Part shown: one piece after another, positions 25,974 through 34,641 of the stretch
How positions within the stretch are numbered: position 1 is the stretch's first letter
Layout: every line of letters starts with the position of its first letter
Source of the DNA: [Clostridium] saccharolyticum WM1
GTDB taxonomy: Bacteria > Bacillota > Clostridia > Lachnospirales > Lachnospiraceae
DNA length: 64,000 nt
Reading direction: 5' to 3'
NCBI RefSeq assembly: GCF_000144625.1
Contig: NC_014376.1
Location: 1,364,001 to 1,428,000, forward strand
Program-made: the position numbers and the translations under genes
The notes under the pieces: model-generated
Databases searched by the model: none
The model's input: only the letters and a program-made list of their open reading frames with translations
Told to the model about the DNA's origin: nothing

Positions 25974-26002
25974 TTGACAAGTAATAATAACAGTGGTATT
26001 AT
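25974..26002 (+). promoter_or_regulatory. Sigma-A promoter of the URO-D/ABC importer operon
   Basis: TTGACA (25974-25979), a 17-base spacer and TATTAT (25997-26002) lie 36 bases before the first start codon. Confidence 0.8.
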
Positions 26003-26038
26003 CAGTGATATAAACAGAAGCTTAAAGGAGATATTAGT

Positions 26039-26998
26039 ATGACAAAAAGAGAGCGGGTATTGGCAGCGATTCATGGGAAGGAGGTGGATTATGTACCCAC
26101 CGGATTTTCGTTACACTTTCCGGAAAACCAGGCGAAGGGTGAGAAAGGGGTAGAGTCTCATCTTGAATTTTTTCGTCAGACAGATACGGATATTATCAAG
26201 ATTATGAATGAAAATCTGGTTCCGGATGCAGGGGAAATCAGGACTCCGGAGGACTGGAATAAAATACCTCATTATTCCTTGAATGATCCCTTCATGAAAA
26301 GCCAGATTGAAATGGTAAGGAGCATCATGGAAAAGGCAGATCCTGATGCATTCTCCCTGGGCACACTTCACGGAATTTGCGCTTCCGCCATTCATCCCAT
26401 TGAAGTACGTTATGGCTATGAGGGCGTTAGAGAATTATTCTGTACCCATATCAGGGAGAATAAGCAGCCGGTTCTGGAGGCATTTAAGAGGATTGCAGAT
26501 GGAATGTGCCAGCTGGCAGCAAAATATAAGGAGCTGGGCCTGGATGGAATTTATTACGCAGCATTAGGCGGAGAAAAGCATTACTTTACGGATGAAGAAT
26601 TTTCAGAAATGATAGAGCCTTTTGACAAGGAGATATTAAAGGCTTCCAAAGAAGCCGGATGTATCAATTTCCTGCATATGTGCAAAAATAACTTGAATAT
26701 GAAGAGATATGAATCCTACAACAGCCTGGCTGATGTGGTGAACTGGGGAATTTATGAAACGGATTTCAGCCTTGAAGAGGGGAGACGGCTGTTCCCGGGT
26801 ACGGCGGTTATGGGCGGACTTGCCAACAGAAGCGGTGTTATGGTAGAGGGGACTATGGATGAGCTGAAAGCCGAAGCAAAGAAGGTAATTCGTGATTATG
26901 GGAAAACATCATTCATCCTTGGTGCTGACTGCACACTTCCCACAGAGATTCCTTATGACAGGATCCGGGCGATTGCAGAAGCGGCAAGAGAGAGGTAA
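26039..26998 (+). CDS. Uroporphyrinogen decarboxylase/MtaA-like family protein
   Basis: This 319-aa TIM-barrel protein of the URO-D superfamily opens with the typical MTKRERVLAAIHGKEVDYVP. It carries FLHMCKNN and, near the C-terminus, GADCTLPTEIPYDRI, which together place a His-x-Cys and a distant Cys as in the zinc-binding corrinoid methyltransferases MtaA/CmuA; true HemE lacks these. A zinc-dependent methyl- or C1-transfer role is thus more likely than haem synthesis. It is the first gene of an operon with a solute-binding protein and two permeases, 14 bases upstream of the binding-protein gene, so it probably acts on the imported compound. The substrate is unknown. Confidence 0.8.
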   Translation: MTKRERVLAAIHGKEVDYVPTGFSLHFPENQAKGEKGVESHLEFFRQTDTDIIKIMNENLVPDAGEIRTPEDWNKIPHYSLNDPFMKSQIEMVRSIMEKADPDAFSLGTLHGICASAIHPIEVRYGYEGVRELFCTHIRENKQPVLEAFKRIADGMCQLAAKYKELGLDGIYYAALGGEKHYFTDEEFSEMIEPFDKEILKASKEAGCINFLHMCKNNLNMKRYESYNSLADVVNWGIYETDFSLEEGRRLFPGTAVMGGLANRSGVMVEGTMDELKAEAKKVIRDYGKTSFILGADCTLPTEIPYDRIRAIAEAARER

Positions 26999-27012
26999 GA
27001 GGAGGATAAAAG

Positions 27013-28431
27013 ATGAAAAGAACAGTAGCAATTCTAATGGCAGCAGCGATGACAGCAGGCATGATCGCAGGCTGCGGAGGGAACAACGGCAGCTCAGAAA
27101 GTACAGCAGCAACTGCAGGCAGCAGTACCCAGCCGGCAGACAAAGAAAAGGGGGCGGCTGCGGATAAAACCGTATATCCGGCAGGCACCATCACCATCTA
27201 CGGCACAGGACAGCCTCAGTATCTTCAGGAGTACTATGATGCCTGGCTGGCCGACCACAAAGAGATTGCACCGGATGTAAAGATTGAGATCGTGCAGACA
27301 GAGGGGCATGCACAGAGCCGCGAGAAAATCACCATGACTGCACTGTCGGGCGCAGAGGATGACCTTCCGGATGCTACATATTTAGACCCGGTGAATATCA
27401 TGGATCTTTCTCAGGCAGGGATATTAAAGGATGAAACAGAGTTTTTAAAGCCCTATATGGACAAGATGGTGGAAGGCGCAGCCAATGATGCCACCTTAAA
27501 CGGCAAGATTTACGGACTTCCGGAATCGGTGCGTCCCAATGTGTTATTCTATAACAAGGACATTTTTGAAAAGTATGGTGTAGATCCGGCTATGATGGAG
27601 ACCTTTGACGGTTATGTGGAAGCAGGCCGCCTGTTAAAGGAAAAGAGCAGCGGCGAGGTGTATTTGTCTTACATCAGCCCCGGCAGCAAGACCTGGAGGT
27701 ACTGGGGGAGAAGAGGTCTTATGCCCCAGGCCAATGCAAGAATCTGGGATGAAAACGGCGGTATTGTCATAGGAGAGGATGAAGGGACGAAGCTGGCTTT
27801 GGGTACGCTGGATACCTTATATTCGGAAGGCCTGCTGTTAAAATCTGAAATCATGGAGCCTGCATTATATGATGCAATCAACGGACAGAAAGTGGCTACC
27901 TTCTATATCGGTGCTTTCTGGGATGAGTTTATGAGAAAGAACTGCCAGACGACCGCAGGACAGTGGAGGGTTATGTCATCTCCCGTGTTTGAAAACATAG
28001 GCAAGGCGGGAGCTCCGGTATCCTCCTATTTCTGTATCGTTAACAAGGGGGATAATGTATATGCCGGACTTCTGGAACAGATGTGGAAGGATTTCACCTT
28101 TGACACTCAGTCCAGGAATACCTGGGTAAAATCCATGGAGTCCCAGAATGCTCCCTATGCCAACCCTATTTCCCTGGAAATGCTTCAGGATGATTTCTGG
28201 AAAGAACCTTCCAGTTTCTATGGCGGCATGTCTTTCCGTGAAACGGAGGGCAAGTGTCTGGAAAACGGTGCAGTCAATCTGGTTGTCACTCCCCAGGATG
28301 CAGAGGCAGACGGAATAATTTCGGCAGAGCTTGAAAATTACGTGGCAGGTAATCAGACTATGGATCAGGCCATTGCCAATATGGATAAGAATTTAAAGGC
28401 AAAAATCGGCAAGGCAGAAATTGCCAAGTAG
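27013..28431 (+). CDS. ABC importer solute-binding lipoprotein (family 1, carbohydrate type)
   Basis: This 472-aa lipoprotein carries a signal ending in the lipobox MIAGC (Cys at about residue 21), followed by a Ser/Thr/Ala linker and a bilobal binding domain. GKIYGLPESVRPNVLFYNKDIFEKYG is the typical motif of family 1 extracellular binding proteins (carbohydrates and related compounds). AGGAGG precedes the ATG. It works with the two downstream permeases. No ATPase gene is present in the cassette, so a shared MsmK-type ATPase elsewhere is expected. Confidence 0.9.
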   Translation: MKRTVAILMAAAMTAGMIAGCGGNNGSSESTAATAGSSTQPADKEKGAAADKTVYPAGTITIYGTGQPQYLQEYYDAWLADHKEIAPDVKIEIVQTEGHAQSREKITMTALSGAEDDLPDATYLDPVNIMDLSQAGILKDETEFLKPYMDKMVEGAANDATLNGKIYGLPESVRPNVLFYNKDIFEKYGVDPAMMETFDGYVEAGRLLKEKSSGEVYLSYISPGSKTWRYWGRRGLMPQANARIWDENGGIVIGEDEGTKLALGTLDTLYSEGLLLKSEIMEPALYDAINGQKVATFYIGAFWDEFMRKNCQTTAGQWRVMSSPVFENIGKAGAPVSSYFCIVNKGDNVYAGLLEQMWKDFTFDTQSRNTWVKSMESQNAPYANPISLEMLQDDFWKEPSSFYGGMSFRETEGKCLENGAVNLVVTPQDAEADGIISAELENYVAGNQTMDQAIANMDKNLKAKIGKAEIAK

Positions 28432-28457
28432 TAAGTGGCTCTATGAGGAGAAATCAT

Positions 28458-29327
28458 ATGCTTAAAACATGGAATAAATACAAAGCTCCCTATTTGTTCA
28501 TATTGCCGTTTTTTCTGCTGTTTCTTGTATTCCAGCTGATTCCTTCCCTCTGGACCATTGCCATCAGCCTTACAAACTGGAAAGGAATCGGGACCCCGGA
28601 GTTTTGCGGGATGGACAACTATAAAAAGCTGGTGATTGATAATATGTTCTGGGAGGCTTTAAGGAATACCGTTGTATACTGGATTACAGGCCTTGTATTC
28701 ATACTGGCGCTTTCAGTACTCATTGCAAGCCTGTTAAATTCCGACATGCTGAGAGGAAGGGCGTTTTTCAGGACAGTTACATTCCTGCCGAACATTTGTG
28801 CAGCCATTGCCATGGGGTTGATTTTTCGAATGCTTTTTGATGAAAATGCAGGCTTGATCAATGAACTAATGGTTTTCGTTGGATTTGAAAAAGTCCCCTG
28901 GCTCACCAGTACCAGGTATTCCAGAATTCCGGTTATTATGCTGAATGTGTGGAGGAATACTCCCTGGTTTACCATGATTGTATTTTCCGGTCTGTTAAAC
29001 ATATCCAGGGATTACTATGAAGCAGCTACGGTAGATGGGGCCAACAGGTGGAAACAGTTTTGTTATATTACCCTTCCCTCCCTGGGCAATATTCTGTTTT
29101 TCTGCTCCATTACCCTTACGGTGGACAGCTGGAAGCTTTTTAATGAATCCTATATTTTGCCTGGGCCGGGAACGTCCAATACCTCCTTGTTCCAGTATAT
29201 GTATGAATCAGGATTTAATATTTTTAATATGGGCTATGCATCTGCCATCGGTGTGATACTGATTGTGATACTGGCTGTTTTGTCTATGGTACAGATGATC
29301 GTGAAAAAAAGACAGGGTGAATGGTAG
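28458..29327 (+). CDS. Carbohydrate ABC transporter permease (MalF-like)
   Basis: This 289-aa membrane protein has six helices and the EAA loop (YYEAATVDGANRWKQFCYITLP) that contacts the ATPase. It is typical of the MalF/UgpA branch. ATG 28458 is preferred over 28443 because GAGGAG at 28445-28450 then has proper spacing. It lies 26 bases after the binding-protein gene and overlaps no neighbour. Confidence 0.93.
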   Translation: MLKTWNKYKAPYLFILPFFLLFLVFQLIPSLWTIAISLTNWKGIGTPEFCGMDNYKKLVIDNMFWEALRNTVVYWITGLVFILALSVLIASLLNSDMLRGRAFFRTVTFLPNICAAIAMGLIFRMLFDENAGLINELMVFVGFEKVPWLTSTRYSRIPVIMLNVWRNTPWFTMIVFSGLLNISRDYYEAATVDGANRWKQFCYITLPSLGNILFFCSITLTVDSWKLFNESYILPGPGTSNTSLFQYMYESGFNIFNMGYASAIGVILIVILAVLSMVQMIVKKRQGEW

Positions 29328-29337
29328 GAGGAGCGTT

Positions 29338-30177
29338 ATGGGTTATAAGAATAAGAAGAATCTGGCATCCATTGCTGTGCATGGAGCCTTGACTGTAATT
29401 TCCTTCATCTGCATTCTTCCGATTTTATGGATGTGCCTGATTTCCTTAAAGCCAGCCTCAGAAAGCATCAGCGGGTTCCGGTCCATTTGGGTTGCCGATC
29501 CAACATTGAGTAACTTTCACAAGCTGTTTTCCATGATACCAGTGGCCGCCAATTTTTTTAACAGCGTATTTACCACTGTTTTGGGAACTGTGACCTCCCT
29601 GTTCTTCTGCGCATTGGCAGGCTTTGCCTTTGCAAAATATAAGTTTCCCGGAAGAAATTTCCTGTTTTATTTTGTTATTGCAACCATGCTTGTTCCGCCG
29701 GAGGTAGGGGCAGTTCCTCTGTTTGTTATCATGAAAAAGCTGAACCTCATCAACAGCCTGTGGTCCCTGGTGATTCCCCGTATTGCCACCGCAGTAGGTA
29801 TTTTCTATATGCACCAGTATATAAACGATGTGCCCGATGAGCTGATTGAAGCGGCTAAAATTGACGGATGCAGGGATTTTGGGATCTTTCGGCAGATTAT
29901 CCTGCCGGTCATTAAACCGGCCCTGGCTTCCTGGGCCTCCGTGACCCTGATCGCCAGATGGAATGACTTTTTCTGGCCGTTGCTTTACCTAAGAAAACAG
30001 GCGAAATATACGTTGATGGTAACCATTTCCCTGCTTCCGGTCAGTGAAGGTCTTTCAACGCCCTGGCCTGTAATTCTTTCAGGGACAACACTTGTAATTA
30101 TTCCAATAATTGTGTTATATTTAATATTGCAAACATTTCAGAAAGCCGGAATGATGGCGGGGGCTGTAAAAGGCTAA
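29338..30177 (+). CDS. Carbohydrate ABC transporter permease (MalG-like)
   Basis: This 279-aa membrane protein has six helices. The EAA motif reads LIEAAKIDGCRDFGIFRQIILP. The start ATG 29338 follows TAGGAGGAG; a GTG at 29317 in frame overlaps the preceding gene and was not used. It pairs with the permease 10 bases upstream to form the import channel. Confidence 0.93.
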   Translation: MGYKNKKNLASIAVHGALTVISFICILPILWMCLISLKPASESISGFRSIWVADPTLSNFHKLFSMIPVAANFFNSVFTTVLGTVTSLFFCALAGFAFAKYKFPGRNFLFYFVIATMLVPPEVGAVPLFVIMKKLNLINSLWSLVIPRIATAVGIFYMHQYINDVPDELIEAAKIDGCRDFGIFRQIILPVIKPALASWASVTLIARWNDFFWPLLYLRKQAKYTLMVTISLLPVSEGLSTPWPVILSGTTLVIIPIIVLYLILQTFQKAGMMAGAVKG

Positions 30178-30203
30178 TAACGAAAAGAAAAAGGGGAAAC
30201 GTG

Positions 30204-30836
30204 ATGCAGGGCCAATCGATTAAAAACCAGGTATACGAGGGGATCATGAAAGATATTCTCAATGGCGTCTACCAGGCAAATGATATTATTAATGAAAGAA
30301 CCATCATGGAAAAATACGGAGTCAGCAAAACTCCGGTGAGAGAGGCCCTGGTACAGCTGTGCAGCGAAGAGGTGCTTAATAATATTCCAAGATTCGGTTA
30401 CCAGCTTACTGCCATACTTCCTGGACAGATCGTAGAGATTATAGAATACAGGAAGGTGATTGAACTGGGCGCTTTGGAGTTGTGTTTTTTCCGTCTTACC
30501 AAAGAACAGATTCATGAATTAAAGCGTCAGAACGAAGAGGCAATACGTATTACCGATACCAGGGATTCAAAGATCCACTGGGAAGCCAATAATCTTTTTC
30601 ACAGAACTTTGTGCAGCTACTGCGGAAACGGCTATATACAAAAATCACTGGCAGATGCCATGAATATCTGCACCAGAATATCCAACCAGTATTTCACAAA
30701 GCTATGGAACGAGAGCAAGGTAACCGATGGGAGCAATCATGTTCATCTGGTAGAGGCCATTGAGTCCGGTGATTTGGAGCGGGCAAAGTCAATTTTAATT
30801 GATGATGTGGAATCGTTTAAGAAGGAAATATTATAA
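30204..30836 (+). CDS. GntR family regulator, FadR/FCD subgroup
   Basis: This 210-aa protein has an N-terminal winged helix-turn-helix (EKYGVSKTPVREALVQLCSEEV) and a C-terminal FCD ligand-binding helical bundle with the metal-site histidines in NLFHRTLC and NHVHLVEAI. FCD regulators respond to small acids and sugar derivatives. It ends the importer operon, 26 bases after the second permease, and probably controls it. ATG 30204 is used; GTG 30201 immediately upstream is an alternative. A strong terminator follows. Confidence 0.9.
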   Translation: MQGQSIKNQVYEGIMKDILNGVYQANDIINERTIMEKYGVSKTPVREALVQLCSEEVLNNIPRFGYQLTAILPGQIVEIIEYRKVIELGALELCFFRLTKEQIHELKRQNEEAIRITDTRDSKIHWEANNLFHRTLCSYCGNGYIQKSLADAMNICTRISNQYFTKLWNESKVTDGSNHVHLVEAIESGDLERAKSILIDDVESFKKEIL

Positions 30837-30868
30837 AAAACGATCGGAATAAGGAAATGTAGAGAAGG

Positions 30869-30920
30869 GCGGCTTTGGCCTGACTGGATTGATCAGTCAG
30901 ACCAGCCGCGCTCTTTTTTT
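30869..30920 (+). terminator. Terminator of the importer operon
   Basis: GCGGCT pairs with AGCCGC and GG-C-CTGACTG with CAGTCAG-A-CC, followed by seven T (30914-30920). Confidence 0.9.
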
Positions 30921-31015
30921 GTCAGGGATAAGTGACAATGGTTTTTCCATAATTTTTATATTCATTTCTCCTGTTTTATGTTATACTAACAAATAGCAAA
31001 AAGTGGAGGGATTCC

Positions 31016-31942
31016 ATGTACTATTTTATTGTAAACCCGAACTCACGCTGCGGACGGGGAAGAAACATTTGGAAAAAAGTGGAAAGAATGTTAAAAGCCA
31101 GTTATACGGAATATCAGGCCTTTTTTACGGAGAAGCCGGGAGATGCCAGAAGATTTGCCAGAGAGCTGACGGAAGGCTGCAGGGATTCAAGCGTTATCAT
31201 CGGTGTAGGCGGAGACGGGACTGTAAATGAAATCCTTGATGGACTTTCCTTTTGCGGATCCATTACCTTAGGGTATATTCCTGCCGGATCCGGTAATGAT
31301 CTGGCAAGGAGCTTAAAACTTCCCAAAAATCCAGTCCGTTGCCTGAAGAAAATACTGCATCCAAAATACTATAAGCTTATGGATTACGGAGTTTTGTCCT
31401 ATGGAGAAGGGGAAATTTCCCACCGCCGATTTATGGTCAGCGCGGGGATCGGTATGGACGCTGCCGTTTGTCACAGCATTCTTTATTCTAAGTCAAAGGG
31501 ATTGCTTCATAAGATTTGTTTTGGAAAGCTTATCTACCTCCTGGTTGGAGTCAGACAGCTTGTTTTTGCCAAGCCTTCAAAGGGATATATTCTCCTTAAT
31601 GGGGTGCAGAAAATTGAGTTCAGCAATGCTTATTTTGTATCCGTCCACATTCACCCTTACGAAGGCGGGGGGTTTAAATTCGCCCCGGATGCAAGTTTTG
31701 AAGACGGGCAGTTGTGTGTCTGTGTTATGAGCAACAGGAAGAAACGAAAGCTGATACCTGTGCTTCTTCGATCCCTCATGGGAAGGAAGTCCTTGCATAG
31801 GGGAATCAGGTATTACTCCTGTGAGGAAGTTACAATCCATATGGACCGTCCAATGGCAGTCCACGTAGATGGTGAAAGCTGTTTTTGCCAAAACGACGTG
31901 CAGCTTCGATGTATCGGAAGAAAGCTGCGCATGATTGTATAG
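31016..31942 (+). CDS. Diacylglycerol/lipid kinase family protein
   Basis: This 308-aa cytoplasmic or membrane-associated kinase of the DAGK catalytic superfamily is likely to phosphorylate diacylglycerol or a related lipid for phospholipid recycling. The nucleotide-binding loop GVGGDGTVNEIL and the GYIPAGSGNDLARSL motif are diagnostic, and MYYFIVNPNSRCGRG is the typical opening. GTGGAGGG precedes the ATG. It stands alone; the family 1 repeat array starts 15 bases after its stop. Confidence 0.9.
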   Translation: MYYFIVNPNSRCGRGRNIWKKVERMLKASYTEYQAFFTEKPGDARRFARELTEGCRDSSVIIGVGGDGTVNEILDGLSFCGSITLGYIPAGSGNDLARSLKLPKNPVRCLKKILHPKYYKLMDYGVLSYGEGEISHRRFMVSAGIGMDAAVCHSILYSKSKGLLHKICFGKLIYLLVGVRQLVFAKPSKGYILLNGVQKIEFSNAYFVSVHIHPYEGGGFKFAPDASFEDGQLCVCVMSNRKKRKLIPVLLRSLMGRKSLHRGIRYYSCEEVTIHMDRPMAVHVDGESCFCQNDVQLRCIGRKLRMIV

Positions 31943-31956
31943 AATGATATGTATAT

Positions 31957-32119
31957 AGAAGAAACACCCTGCGGGTATACCACTATGCCCAAATAGCATG
32001 GGCAATAAAGAAGAAACACCCTGCGGGTATACCACTATGCCAAAAAGCATGGGCAATAAAGAAGAAACACCCTGCGGGTATACCACTATGCCCAAAAAGC
32101 ATGGGCAATAAAGAAGAAA
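31957..32119 (+). repeat. Family 1 repeat, three tandem copies before ispF
   Basis: Three units of 52, 51 and 52 bp are nearly identical and differ only within a short A/T-run. Each has ACCC-TGC-GGGT and TGCCCA-N7-TGGGCA stems, and GGGTATA can also pair with TATGCCC. The array starts just after the lipid-kinase stop and ends in GAAAGGAAG, the ribosome binding site of ispF. The unit lengths are not multiples of three, so no continuous reading frame is conserved across units. Confidence 0.9.
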
Positions 32120-32128
32120 GGAAGAATT

Positions 32129-32671
32129 ATGAGGATTGGACAGGGATATGATGTGCATAAATTGGCGGAAGGAAGGGATTTGATTCTGGGCGGCGTAAAG
32201 ATCCCCTATGAAACGGGACTTTTGGGCCATTCTGACGCAGATGTGCTGGTCCATGCAGTCATGGATGCCCTTTTAGGTGCGGCAGCTTTGGGTGACATCG
32301 GAGAGCATTTCCCGGATACGGATCCCCAATACAAAGGCGTATCCAGTATAGAACTTTTAAAGCGAGTAGGCGAGCTTTTGGAGGAGCGGGGATATGTGAT
32401 TGAAAATATTGATGCCACTGTCATTGCTCAAAAGCCAAAGCTTCTGACCTACCGGCCGGAGATGGCAAGAAACATTGGGCAGGCGTTAAAGCTTCCAGAT
32501 GGAAAGGTCAACATAAAGGCCACAACAGAGGAAGGACTTGGCTTTACCGGAAAGGGAGAGGGGATATCCTCCCAGGCCATCGTCCTGCTTACCTCCATGG
32601 AGGATTACTGTTATGACGACAGGATCATGGAGGAAGGCTGCAAAGGCTGCTGCAAAGGCTGCGGGAAATAA
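32129..32671 (+). CDS. ispF: 2-C-methyl-D-erythritol 2,4-cyclodiphosphate synthase with Cys-rich tail
   Basis: It forms the cyclic diphosphate in the non-mevalonate isoprenoid pathway. The trimeric zinc enzyme shows [12 protein letters not shown], the metal motif [25 protein letters not shown] and the C-terminal [16 protein letters not shown]. The family core ends near residue 157 (AIVLL). This protein continues to 180 residues with a tail carrying six cysteines: MEDYCYDD, then [13 protein letters not shown]. That extension is unusual and encoded by a repetitive GGCTGC/AAAGGCTGC stretch. The start uses the ribosome binding site at the end of the repeat array. Confidence 0.95.
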   Translation: MRIGQGYDVHKLAEGRDLILGGVKIPYETGLLGHSDADVLVHAVMDALLGAAALGDIGEHFPDTDPQYKGVSSIELLKRVGELLEERGYVIENIDATVIAQKPKLLTYRPEMARNIGQALKLPDGKVNIKATTEEGLGFTGKGEGISSQAIVLLTSMEDYCYDDRIMEEGCKGCCKGCGK

Positions 32672-32683
32672 AACAGAAAGAAT

Positions 32684-32790
32684 GACCATCGGGTATCCCT
32701 GCATGCCGGGAGTATGGGCAGTAATGAGGAAGCACCCTGGGGGTATCCCTTTGTGCCGGGAGAATATAGGCAGAAATGAGGAAAGGAAGA
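32684..32790 (+). repeat. Family 1 repeat, two copies before cysS
   Basis: Two diverged units lie 50 bp apart (GGGTATCCCT at 32691 and 32741). The second reads AAGCACCCTGGGGGTATCCC, then TTTGTGCCGGGAGAATATAGG, and ends in GAGGAAAGGAAG, the ribosome binding site of cysS. The TGCC/GGCA pairing is retained. The frame reading KHPGGIPLC runs to a TGA that overlaps the cysS ATG (ATGA). Confidence 0.8.
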
Positions 32791-32794
32791 TACT

Positions 32795-34198
32795 ATGAAA
32801 ATTTATAATACATTATCCAGACAGAAAGAAGAATTTGTCTCTTTAGAACCTGGAAAGATCAAGATGTACGTTTGCGGTCCAACGGTTTACAATCTCATAC
32901 ACATTGGAAACGCAAGACCCATCATTGTATTTGATACGGTACGGAGATATTTTGAATATAAGGGCTATGAGGTAAACTTTGTATCAAACTTTACCGATAT
33001 AGATGATAAGATTATAAAAAAGGCCATTGAAGAAGGGGTGGATGCGAACACCATTTCCAAGCGTTATATTGAGGAATGCAAAAAGGATATGGAAAGTCTG
33101 AACATAAAACCGGCCACCAAAAACCCCCTGGCAACAGAAGAAATCTGCGGTATGCTGGATATGATCGAAAAACTGATTGCCTCCGGCCATGCTTATGAAG
33201 CAGCGGATGGAACGGTCTATTTCCGCACCAAAACCTTTGGGGAGTATGGGAAGCTGTCTCATAAGAATCTGGAAGATTTACAGTCCGGCTTCCGTGAGAT
33301 CAAGGTGACCGGAGAAGACGGTAAAGAGGATCCATCGGATTTCGTCCTTTGGAAGCCGAAAAAAGAAGGAGAGCCTTACTGGGAGTCCCCATGGTGCCAG
33401 GGACGGCCGGGATGGCATATTGAGTGCTCTGTAATGTCCAAGAAATATCTTGGGGACCAGATTGACATTCATGCAGGCGGAGAAGATTTGATTTTCCCCC
33501 ATCATGAGAACGAGATTGCTCAGAGTGAAGCGGCCAATGGCAAGGAATTTGCTAAATATTGGATGCACAATGGCTTCTTAAATATTGATAATAAAAAGAT
33601 GTCCAAATCTCTTGGGAATTTTTTCACGGTCCGGGACATTGGCGAAAAGTATGATTTACAGGTGCTTCGCTTCTTTATGTTGAGTGCACATTACAGAAGC
33701 CCCATTAATTTCAGTGCCGATTTAATGGAAGCATCAAAGAACGGATTGGAAAGAATCCTGACCGCTGTGGATAAATTAAAGAGCCTGGAGGCTACTGCTA
33801 CAACAGAAAAGCTTCTGGAAGGCGAGGATAATAACTCGGTACAGGAGCTGGTTTCCAAATATGAGGCTGCCATGGATGACGATTTTAACACGGCAGATGC
33901 CATATCCGTTATTTTTGAGCTGGTAAAATTAAGCAATTCCACCGCAAACGGAGACAGCTCCCGGGAGTATGTGACCTATTTAAGAGATACCATTGAAAGA
34001 CTGTGCGAAGTTCTTGGAATCATTACGGAAAAAGAAGAAGAGATTCTGGATGACGAGATCGAAGCTATGATCGCCGGCAGGCAGCAGGCCAGAAAAGATA
34101 AGAATTTTGCCCTTGCTGATGAGATCCGCGGAAAGCTTCTGGAAAAGGGGATCGTTCTGGAGGACACCAGGGAAGGTGTAAAATGGAAGAGAGTATAA
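32795..34198 (+). CDS. cysS: Cysteinyl-tRNA synthetase
   Basis: It charges tRNA-Cys. This class I synthetase of 467 aa has the HIGH-type motif LIHIGNARP, the zinc Cys in YVCGPTVY and in HIECSVMSK with downstream His (PHHENEIAQSE), and KMSKS at about residue 268. The length is normal. No T-box leader was found; the family 1 repeat lies directly upstream. It overlaps the mrnC gene by 16 bases, forming a cysS-mrnC-rlmB operon that is conserved in Firmicutes. Confidence 0.98.
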   Translation: MKIYNTLSRQKEEFVSLEPGKIKMYVCGPTVYNLIHIGNARPIIVFDTVRRYFEYKGYEVNFVSNFTDIDDKIIKKAIEEGVDANTISKRYIEECKKDMESLNIKPATKNPLATEEICGMLDMIEKLIASGHAYEAADGTVYFRTKTFGEYGKLSHKNLEDLQSGFREIKVTGEDGKEDPSDFVLWKPKKEGEPYWESPWCQGRPGWHIECSVMSKKYLGDQIDIHAGGEDLIFPHHENEIAQSEAANGKEFAKYWMHNGFLNIDNKKMSKSLGNFFTVRDIGEKYDLQVLRFFMLSAHYRSPINFSADLMEASKNGLERILTAVDKLKSLEATATTEKLLEGEDNNSVQELVSKYEAAMDDDFNTADAISVIFELVKLSNSTANGDSSREYVTYLRDTIERLCEVLGIITEKEEEILDDEIEAMIAGRQQARKDKNFALADEIRGKLLEKGIVLEDTREGVKWKRV

Positions 34199-34641
34199 CT
34201 TCACTGTCAGCGTTTTCTGATTATTTTAAGAATACGCTAAAGTTAAAAGAAGTGGATGTGAAAACCTATTCCCCGCTGGCACTTGCCTATATCGGGGATG
34301 GGGTCTATGAATTGATCGTGCGGACTAAGGTGATGAACCATGGAAGCACCCAGGTGCATAATATGCATAAGAAGAGTGCAAGACTGGTGAACGCAGGAGC
34401 CCAGGCAGAGATCATCCGACGGCTTCTTGAAGATGAGGACTTAACTCCGGAAGAGGTTGCAGTATACAAGCGTGGCCGCAATGCGAAATCAGTGACCACT
34501 GCGAAGCATGCTACCGTAGCCGATTACAGAACTGCCACCGGATTTGAAGCCTTATGCGGCTATCTGTATTTAAATGGCAGTTTAGACCGGCTGGTCACTC
34601 TGATCGGCAAGGGACTTGAACGAATAGGAGAATTGGAATGA
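34183..34641 (+). CDS. mrnC: Mini-ribonuclease III
   Basis: This 152-aa RNase III-like catalytic domain without a dsRNA-binding domain matures 23S rRNA ends in Bacillus. The signature LALAYIGDGVYELIVRTKV carries the conserved acidic residue, and LCGYLYLNGSLDRL supplies the second. The start lies within the cysS 3' end behind GGAAGGTG. It overlaps rlmB by four bases (ATGA), so the operon is translationally coupled. Confidence 0.93.
   Translation: MEESITSLSAFSDYFKNTLKLKEVDVKTYSPLALAYIGDGVYELIVRTKVMNHGSTQVHNMHKKSARLVNAGAQAEIIRRLLEDEDLTPEEVAVYKRGRNAKSVTTAKHATVADYRTATGFEALCGYLYLNGSLDRLVTLIGKGLERIGELE

Noticed and set aside
26039..26998. HemE (true uroporphyrinogen decarboxylase)
   Set aside because: The HMC...C zinc ligands and the ABC importer context fit the MtaA-like branch, and no haem genes are nearby.
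31577..32254. 225-aa minus-strand ORF through the family 1 array
   Set aside because: It overlaps two real genes on the other strand, and its repetitive peptide is a by-product of the tandem repeat.
32672..32794. T-box leader of cysS
   Set aside because: There is no AGGGTGGNACCGCG antiterminator motif and the interval is filled by the family 1 repeat.
32538..32798. 86-aa ORF from ispF into the cysS start
   Set aside because: The 5' part is out of frame inside ispF. Only the last segment, from the family 1 repeat, is of interest and it is reported as a finding.
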